Source: Archaeoglobi archaeon
GTDB lineage: Archaea > Halobacteriota > Archaeoglobi > Archaeoglobales > Archaeoglobaceae
Assembly (NCBI GenBank): GCA_004347865.1
Contig: QNUZ01000018.1
Location: 1-16,251 of the forward strand
Length of the DNA stretch: 16,251 nt
Reading direction: 5' to 3'
Positions within the stretch are counted from its first letter, which is position 1. Each line of letters opens with the position of its first letter. The position numbers were made by a program, and so were the translations under genes. Shown in pieces: positions 11,715 through 16,251 of this stretch. The notes under the pieces were generated by a model. The model searched no databases and had not been told where the DNA came from. It was given only the letters and a program-made list of their open reading frames with translations.

Positions 11715-13502
11715 ATGAAAACCGAGCTGCCTGATTTTATAAAAAAAAGGTTCTGGCTGAAGAAAGAATGGCCAAAGGATTTGCCTGCAGACGCCTATAT
11801 TCCTGAAAAACCCCTTCACGAAGTTATTGATGAAGCCTGCATGAAATACGCAGACAGGACAGCCATAGATTTTTACGGGTTCCGAATAACATACAGCCAG
11901 CTAAAGGAGTTCACTGACAGATTCGCGACCTTGCTTGTGAAACTCGGTGTGAAGAAGGGGGATGTGGTTGCAATATACGCCCCAAACTGCCCGCAGTTTG
12001 TAGTAGCCTATTACGGTGCGATGAAAGCCGGGGCAACGGTTACCGCTTTATCCCCGCTTTTTGCTCCGAGAGAGGTGGAATACCAGCTGAACGACAGCGG
12101 CGCAAAGGTTCTCGTTACCGTTGAACAGCTTTATCCGAACTTCAATGCAGTTAGAAAGAACACAAAAGTCGAAAAAGTGATTTTGGCGAACATAACAGGC
12201 GGAGAGGCAAGCGGCGATGGTGAATTCATCGACTTCAGAGCAGTCTTCACCATAAAACCGGAGGTTCCAAAGGTGGATTGGGACTTCAGGGAGGATGTGG
12301 CTGTTCTGCAGTACACTGGCGGCACTACGGGATTGCCTAAGGCTGCAATGCTGACGCACCAGAACGTGGTTGCCCAAACCTTCCAGTTGAAGCCTTACAA
12401 CGACATTATAATCAGGTGGATTTTCTCGCACAAGGTTATTCGGGAGGAGGGCGATTACCTGATTCTGGATTTAAACGGAAGAGAATACAAAACGATGAAA
12501 GAGTACTACGAAAATAAGCATGGATCAAGGATAGCGATACTCCCATGGTACCATATCTACGGCCAGAGTGTCGATCTTAATGCTGGCTTGGTGAATGGGG
12601 AACTTCTCTTCATATTTCCCAGATTCGAGCCTGAAAAGATATTCGAAACCATTGAGACCTACAGAGTTACCACATTCATGGGCGCGCCCGCAATTTTCAT
12701 AGCATACGTAAACAACTTCCCCGAGCTGTTCAAGAAGTACGACATCAGTTCGCTTCTTTACGTGAACAATGGGGCTGGACCGATTCCGCCCGAAATCGTC
12801 TACAAGTGGGACGAATTCACGAATCAGAAGGTTCTGCTTTGCGAGGGCTATGGTCTGAGCGAGGCTTCTCCTGTAACGCATACGCACGGACTGCCGCCGC
12901 AGCTGAGAAAGAGAAAGGTTGGCTCAATTGGACCTCCGATCCCGAACACTTACGCAGCCGTCATCGATCCTCAGACGCTTGAATTTCTGCCCATAGGCAA
13001 AGAGGGTGAACTGGTTATAAGCGGTCCCCAGGTGATGAAGGGCTACTGGAACAGACCGCGGGAGACTGAGGAGGTATTTTTCTACGCCGGCGGAATGAAG
13101 TGGCTCAGAACGGGGGATATAGCCAGGATGGACGAGGACGGCTACTTCTACATAGTTGACAGGCTGAAGGACATAATAAAGTACAAGGGACACAGCGTTT
13201 ATCCCAGAGAGATTGAAGACGTTATTTACGAGCATCCCGCAGTCAGGGAGGTATGCGTTGTCGGACTGCCTGACATAGCGGCTGGAGGAGAGACGATTAA
13301 AGCCTATGTTGTGCTAAAACCCGAGTACAAGGGAAGGGTGACAGAAAAGGAAATCATAGACTTCTGCAAGGAGAGGCTTGCAACTTACAAGTATCCCAGG
13401 ATCGTTGAGTTCAGGGAAGAGCTGCCGAAATCCGCAGCCGGAAAATACCTTCGCAGACTGCTGCGTGAAGAAGAGCTGAAAAAACTTGGAATGAAGAAAT
13501 AA
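11715..13502 (+). CDS. AMP-forming acyl-CoA synthetase (FadD-like)
   Basis: The enzyme activates a carboxylic acid with ATP to an acyl-adenylate and then to acyl-CoA. Motifs, numbered from ATG 11715 (595 residues): YTGGTTGLPKAAMLTH (about 200-215, ATP phosphate loop), LPWYHIYG (about 275-282), CEGYGLSEASP (about 375-385), WLRTGDIARMDEDGYFYIVDR (about 461-482), and PKSAAGKYLRR (about 571-581) with the C-terminal catalytic Lys. Between the phosphate loop and the PWYHIYG motif sits an insertion of about 40-45 residues (IIIRWIFSHKVIREEG... through EYYENKHG) that ordinary FadD proteins lack. A small membrane protein follows 14 nt later. Medium- or long-chain or aromatic acids are all possible; sequence does not decide. 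Archaeoglobus species hold many paralogues of this family and degrade fatty acids. Confidence 0.92.
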   Translation: MKTELPDFIKKRFWLKKEWPKDLPADAYIPEKPLHEVIDEACMKYADRTAIDFYGFRITYSQLKEFTDRFATLLVKLGVKKGDVVAIYAPNCPQFVVAYYGAMKAGATVTALSPLFAPREVEYQLNDSGAKVLVTVEQLYPNFNAVRKNTKVEKVILANITGGEASGDGEFIDFRAVFTIKPEVPKVDWDFREDVAVLQYTGGTTGLPKAAMLTHQNVVAQTFQLKPYNDIIIRWIFSHKVIREEGDYLILDLNGREYKTMKEYYENKHGSRIAILPWYHIYGQSVDLNAGLVNGELLFIFPRFEPEKIFETIETYRVTTFMGAPAIFIAYVNNFPELFKKYDISSLLYVNNGAGPIPPEIVYKWDEFTNQKVLLCEGYGLSEASPVTHTHGLPPQLRKRKVGSIGPPIPNTYAAVIDPQTLEFLPIGKEGELVISGPQVMKGYWNRPRETEEVFFYAGGMKWLRTGDIARMDEDGYFYIVDRLKDIIKYKGHSVYPREIEDVIYEHPAVREVCVVGLPDIAAGGETIKAYVVLKPEYKGRVTEKEIIDFCKERLATYKYPRIVEFREELPKSAAGKYLRRLLREEELKKLGMKK

Positions 13503-13516
13503 AAAGGGGTGATTTT

Positions 13517-14071
13517 ATGGCTGAGAAGAAAAGTCCGGGCCTACCTTTGAGTGCCCGGGTAATTTTTGGAGTTCTGCTCGTATTGGAAGTTCTGATAGTC
13601 CTGCTTGCCCTTGAAGCCCTCCATTTGGCGACATGGCCCGCTTTTGTGGCAATGATCCTGTTCTTCGTTGCACACGAAAGCAAGGAGGAGATCAGCAAAA
13701 TAGTACTGGGTGGAGCGTTCGGAATCATAAACTTCTTTCTCTGCATGCTCTTCACAGCAGGGACTGCGCACTATTTCATCTCGCTCGGAAAAGACCTTGC
13801 AACACTTGCTCCGGTGATGATCTACGTCGCAGTATTCGTGTTTCTGATCGTTGTTCTCACAGATGCCATTCCATGGCTTTTCAACAGCTACGCATTCATG
13901 TACTTCTCGGTAGCATTTGCGGATCTCGCAAGCTTCATGTCAAACAGCAGTGTCTGGATTTACTGGCTTGCTGTTGAACTGATCGCCGGTACAATACTGA
14001 TTTTCGGTGTTCTGGGAATCCTGAAAGTTGTGACAAGAAGTCTTGCAAAGAAGGCCGCTGCCCAAAAATAG
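13517..14071 (+). CDS. multi-pass membrane protein of unknown function
   Basis: A 184-residue integral membrane protein with about five or six hydrophobic helices: near residues 14-36, 38-52, 61-85, 93-115, 120-140 and 148-172. The N-terminus (MAEKKSPG) and C-terminus (SLAKKAAAQK) are basic and probably cytoplasmic. The second and third helices (WPAFVAMILFF...GAFGIINFFLCM) faintly recall DUF1097-type membrane proteins, but I would not assign it. ATG 13517 has a strong ribosome site GGGGTGATT (13506-13514) and follows the acyl-CoA synthetase stop by 14 nt, so the two are probably one transcript. A role in uptake or handling of the acid used by the synthetase is a context-only guess. Confidence 0.75.
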   Translation: MAEKKSPGLPLSARVIFGVLLVLEVLIVLLALEALHLATWPAFVAMILFFVAHESKEEISKIVLGGAFGIINFFLCMLFTAGTAHYFISLGKDLATLAPVMIYVAVFVFLIVVLTDAIPWLFNSYAFMYFSVAFADLASFMSNSSVWIYWLAVELIAGTILIFGVLGILKVVTRSLAKKAAAQK

Positions 14072-14076
14072 AACCT

Positions 14077-14106
14077 CTCAATTTTTGTTCAATTTTTTTC
14101 TGATTT
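14077..14106 (+). terminator. oligo-T terminator after the membrane protein gene
   Basis: Two T-runs (TTTTT and a seven-T run) soon after the stop codon fit the intrinsic oligo-T termination signals of archaeal RNA polymerase. The second run continues into CTGATTT, similar to the repeats before the arsenite operon. Confidence 0.4.
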
Positions 14107-14183
14107 CAACCATCGAAGTTATTCAGGGCAAATTTCGAGGAGATACACTCCATTGCTTTTCTTTTCAGCCCTCTCAGAACTAG

Positions 14184-14248
14184 GCAAGCTATTCCTTGCT
14201 AATCTTATTCATTTAAAGAGTATTTAAACCTAGGAAAAATTTTTAATG
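14184..14248 (+). promoter_or_regulatory. promoter region of the aconitase-X operon
   Basis: TATTTAAA (14221-14228) and TTTTTAATG (14240-14248) are possible TATA boxes; the second is centred about 25 nt before ATG 14268, giving a leaderless start, and the first would give a short leader. A small inverted repeat GCAAG/CTTGC (14184-14199) upstream might be an operator. The rest of 14107-14183 shows nothing recognisable. Confidence 0.35.
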
Positions 14249-14267
14249 TTTAAAATTAAGGAAAAAC

Positions 14268-15509
14268 ATGGTGTTTCTTACAAAAGAGGAGGAACAGATG
14301 CTTAACGGGGAATACGGTGCAGCCACCCAAGAGGCAATGGGCATACTTGTTAAGATTGCAGAAGCTTACGACGCCGAAAGGCTGCTTCCAGCCAAGAGTG
14401 CTCACGTGGCGGCGGGTCTTTTCCCCGAGGAAATTGAGTGGTACGAAAGGCTGCTTCAGGGAGGGGCCAGGTTCAGGTGCTTCACTACTAGGCATCCGTG
14501 GGGGATTGACTACGAGCATTTTGAGGAGGTTGGAACCGTTTACGGCAACACACCCGAGATTAAGCAAATTGCAGAGATGCTGTTCAGCTATTCTCTTAAA
14601 ATGGGTGCCGTTCCGATGGGCACATGCATTCAGTATTTGCTTGGAGACTTCCTTATGCGCGGAGACACTTTCTCCTGGACAGGATCTTCGGGAGTCGTTT
14701 TTGCAAACTCCGTTCTTGGTGCGCGGGGAAACATGGATGGGGCCGTGACTAATTACTGTGTAGCCATTACGGGCAGGATTCCCGAGTACGGGATGCTTTT
14801 GGATGAAAACCGCAGAGCACAGGTTTTGATTGACTGTTCCAGAATAGATTTCGATCAATTCACCGATGCAGATTACGGAGCCCTTGCATTTCATGTCGGG
14901 AAGGTTGTCGGCAATGAAATTCCCGTTTTCGTTGGAATGCCAAAAAAATTGACTCTAGAGCAGCTCAGAGCAATAGCTTCCCCCCTTCACGTTAGCGGAG
15001 CTGTTCCCATGTTTCATATACCGGGGATTACTCCGGAAGCTCCTAGCTTGGAGGTCGCTTCAGGCGGAGAAAAGCTGGAGAAGGTGCAGGTTGACATGAA
15101 TGACGTAAAGGCCGCCTATGATGAGATAGCCACTACAGGGGAGGAAAAACTGGACATGGTTTGCATCGGCTGCCCGCATTTAACCTACACCGAAATCAGG
15201 GAAATAGCCGAATTTCTGGACGGCAAGAAAGTGCACCCAGACGTGAAGCTCTGGGTTGGAACATCTTATCAGGTTAAGGTAGTGGCAGACCGAGCAGGCT
15301 GGACGGAGAAAATAGAGAATGCAGGCGGTCTTCTAGTGACAAACATTTGTATGGGTCCCGGAAATCCCTGTGCTGCCAGAGGTGCCAGAATAGTTGCAAC
15401 AAACTCTCCTAGATCTGCATACTACACACCAAAAGTCGAGCATCTCTTCGGAAGCACCAGAGAGTGTTTAGAGGCTGCCATTAGCGGAAGATGGAGGGGA
15501 AAACGATGA
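14268..15509 (+). CDS. aconitase-X large (catalytic) subunit, divergent paralogue
   Basis: A 413-residue AcnX catalytic subunit (DUF521). In archaea the best known member, with the small subunit, dehydrates 5-phosphomevalonate in the archaeal mevalonate route; other AcnX enzymes dehydrate hydroxyproline derivatives. Likely cluster cysteines are C120 (MGTCIQYLLGD), C302 (VCIGCPH) and C361 (TNICMGPGNPC), with C368 close by. The substrate-facing signatures differ from what I recall of phosphomevalonate dehydratase: CIQYL instead of CTPYL, WTGSSGVVFANS instead of a W-x-ESS motif, GARGNMDG instead of GARTNRE, and RHPWGID instead of LNP-x-G. This suggests a different hydroxy-acid substrate. ATG 14268 gives the typical N-terminus (LTKEEEQMLNGEYG). 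Its stop overlaps the small-subunit ATG (ATGA), showing translational coupling. Confidence 0.9.
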   Translation: MVFLTKEEEQMLNGEYGAATQEAMGILVKIAEAYDAERLLPAKSAHVAAGLFPEEIEWYERLLQGGARFRCFTTRHPWGIDYEHFEEVGTVYGNTPEIKQIAEMLFSYSLKMGAVPMGTCIQYLLGDFLMRGDTFSWTGSSGVVFANSVLGARGNMDGAVTNYCVAITGRIPEYGMLLDENRRAQVLIDCSRIDFDQFTDADYGALAFHVGKVVGNEIPVFVGMPKKLTLEQLRAIASPLHVSGAVPMFHIPGITPEAPSLEVASGGEKLEKVQVDMNDVKAAYDEIATTGEEKLDMVCIGCPHLTYTEIREIAEFLDGKKVHPDVKLWVGTSYQVKVVADRAGWTEKIENAGGLLVTNICMGPGNPCAARGARIVATNSPRSAYYTPKVEHLFGSTRECLEAAISGRWRGKR

Positions 15510-15922
15510 CCATTGTATTGCGTGGCCGAGGACTGGTTAAGGGCAAAGCTGAGGGAGAGGCAATCGTCTCGAGGCAGCCTATATCGTTCGTAGGAGGCGT
15601 GGATCCCGACACGGGAATAGTGATCGAAAAGGGACATGAGATCGAAGGCCAGAGCATCCAGGGAAAGGTGCTGGTTTTTACTTTTGGCAAGGGAACTACC
15701 TATAACCCATTCGCAATGTTTGCGATGAAGAAGCGGGGAACGGCTCCCGCCGCTATTATAAATCTAAAAACGGAGGAGATTGTTCTCACGGGGGCTATAC
15801 TCGCAGAAATACCATTCATTGACCGGCTGGAGAGAGATCCTTTTGAGGTCATAGAGAGCGGAGACTTCGTGAAGGTTGACGGTAACACAGGAACGGTTGA
15901 AGTTGTGAAGAAAAAGAGCTAA
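15506..15922 (+). CDS. aconitase-X small (swivel) subunit, divergent
   Basis: A 138-residue swivelling-domain subunit (DUF126) that pairs with the preceding protein to form the AcnX lyase. Family features are RGRGLVKGKAEGEAIVS, ISFVGGVDPDTG (27-37), IEGQSIQGKVLVF and the AP-x-AII / LTGAILAEIPFIDRL region. The loop that in most members reads GKGS (supplying a catalytic Ser) is GKGTTYNP here (62-68), so the Ser position is probably Thr. The open frame extends to ATG 15491, but ATG 15506 is preferred: it overlaps the large-subunit stop as ATGA and has GGAGGGG (15493-15499) 6 nt upstream. A six-T run at about 15941-15946 may end the transcript. Confidence 0.9.
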   Translation: MTIVLRGRGLVKGKAEGEAIVSRQPISFVGGVDPDTGIVIEKGHEIEGQSIQGKVLVFTFGKGTTYNPFAMFAMKKRGTAPAAIINLKTEEIVLTGAILAEIPFIDRLERDPFEVIESGDFVKVDGNTGTVEVVKKKS

Positions 15923-16112
15923 AAGGAGAGAGATCGGTTTCATTTTTTCAACTCCCAAAACTGGAGCAATCTACACTGTACCGCTGCAAAACCGCATCAA
16001 TTCCCGCCACTGGGAAAGATCAGGATTCCCGGATTCTAGGTAGCAGCTGCAGCATCGGCAATCGCCACAGCGGCCCTAATGAGAAGAAAAACCACATAAT
16101 TTCTCCAATTTT
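15923..16112. other. convergent intergenic stretch without recognised genes
   Basis: No coding frame, tRNA or array is evident. It holds a T-run soon after the aconitase-X small subunit (possible terminator), a weak stem TTCCC/GGGAA near 16000-16017, and an A/T-rich end next to the reverse-strand gene. Confidence 0.4.
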
Positions 16113-16251
16113 TTATTCAAAAAAATTAACTGGATATGGATTCTGGTTTTTCACTTTTGCCAGAGTTATGATTTCAGTGTGCTCCTCATTAATTGCCCCC
16201 CAGGACGAATTTGCCTCCACTTCTATTCCATCCATCCTCTCTTTCCGTCCC
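16113..16251 (-). CDS. 3' end of an unidentified reverse-strand gene (truncated by the window)
   Basis: One reverse-strand frame is open from the window edge for 45 codons and ends with TAA at 16115-16113; its last residues read VKNQNPYPVNFFE. The other two reverse frames stop within about 20 codons. The segment is acidic and mixed in composition (RMDGIEVEANSSWGAINEEH), plausible as the C-terminus of a soluble enzyme, but I do not recognise it. An internal ATG at 16235 could instead make it a tiny separate ORF. Confidence 0.35.
   Translation of the reverse strand, partial: GRKERMDGIEVEANSSWGAINEEHTEIITLAKVKNQNPYPVNFFE

Noticed and set aside
14256..14894. 212-codon reverse frame opposite the aconitase-X large subunit
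   Set aside because: Antisense shadow; forward gene is conserved throughout.
1..16251. CRISPR array, tRNA or rRNA genes
   Set aside because: No regularly spaced repeats and no tRNA- or rRNA-like sequence were seen in any intergenic stretch.

Overview
The window looks like the chromosome of a sulfate/sulfite-reducing euryarchaeon of the Archaeoglobales, most likely Archaeoglobus or a close relative. The basis is an archaeal prefoldin beta subunit, an archaeal-type S-adenosylmethionine synthetase, a DsrC with both redox cysteines, an archaeal iron-sulfur flavoprotein, A/T-rich TATA boxes about 25 nt upstream of several start codons (leaderless-type promoters), and GGTG/GGAGG ribosome sites. 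The species is inferred from gene content, not proven.

Layout. 1-1206: the 3' end of prefoldin beta, then two small reverse-strand genes of unknown function. 1238-3753: a bifunctional NAD(P)H-hydrate repair enzyme overlapping an M20 metallo-deacylase. 3740-4936 (reverse): methionine adenosyltransferase. 5056-7710: a tight three-gene unit of an asparagine-synthetase-like ligase with a degenerate glutaminase domain, a HAD phosphatase-like protein that overlaps it by 97 nt across an A_AAA_AAG slip sequence, and a flavoprotein with the compact Isf cysteine motif. 7716-8063 (reverse): dsrC with its own promoter.

8183-11524 (reverse) reads as a metalloid-resistance or redox operon: cysteine-rich AbrB-fold regulator, Acr3-type arsenite transporter, ArsP/YraQ-type permease, small CxxC thioredoxin, and a protein ending in a four-cysteine Fe-S domain. 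The permease is interrupted in its last membrane helix by a remnant of about 230 bp of an IS200/IS605-type (TnpB) element. The remnant keeps the last part of TnpB, a right-end hairpin and several further stem-loops, so it may preserve the TnpB guide-RNA (omega RNA) scaffold. Removing it in silico restores a hydrophobic helix that runs in frame into the thioredoxin.

11715-14071: a divergent unit with an acyl-CoA synthetase carrying an unusual insertion and a multi-pass membrane protein. 14268-15922: the two subunits of an aconitase-X enzyme whose signatures differ from what I recall for archaeal phosphomevalonate dehydratase. The window ends with a noncoding convergent stretch and the 3' end of an unidentified reverse-strand gene. 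I saw no rRNA, tRNA or CRISPR array.

The strongest leads are the TnpB/omega-RNA remnant in the permease, the divergent aconitase-X pair, the degenerate asparagine-synthetase/HAD/Isf unit with its possible frameshift site, and the AbrB-type regulator in place of ArsR at an arsenite operon.
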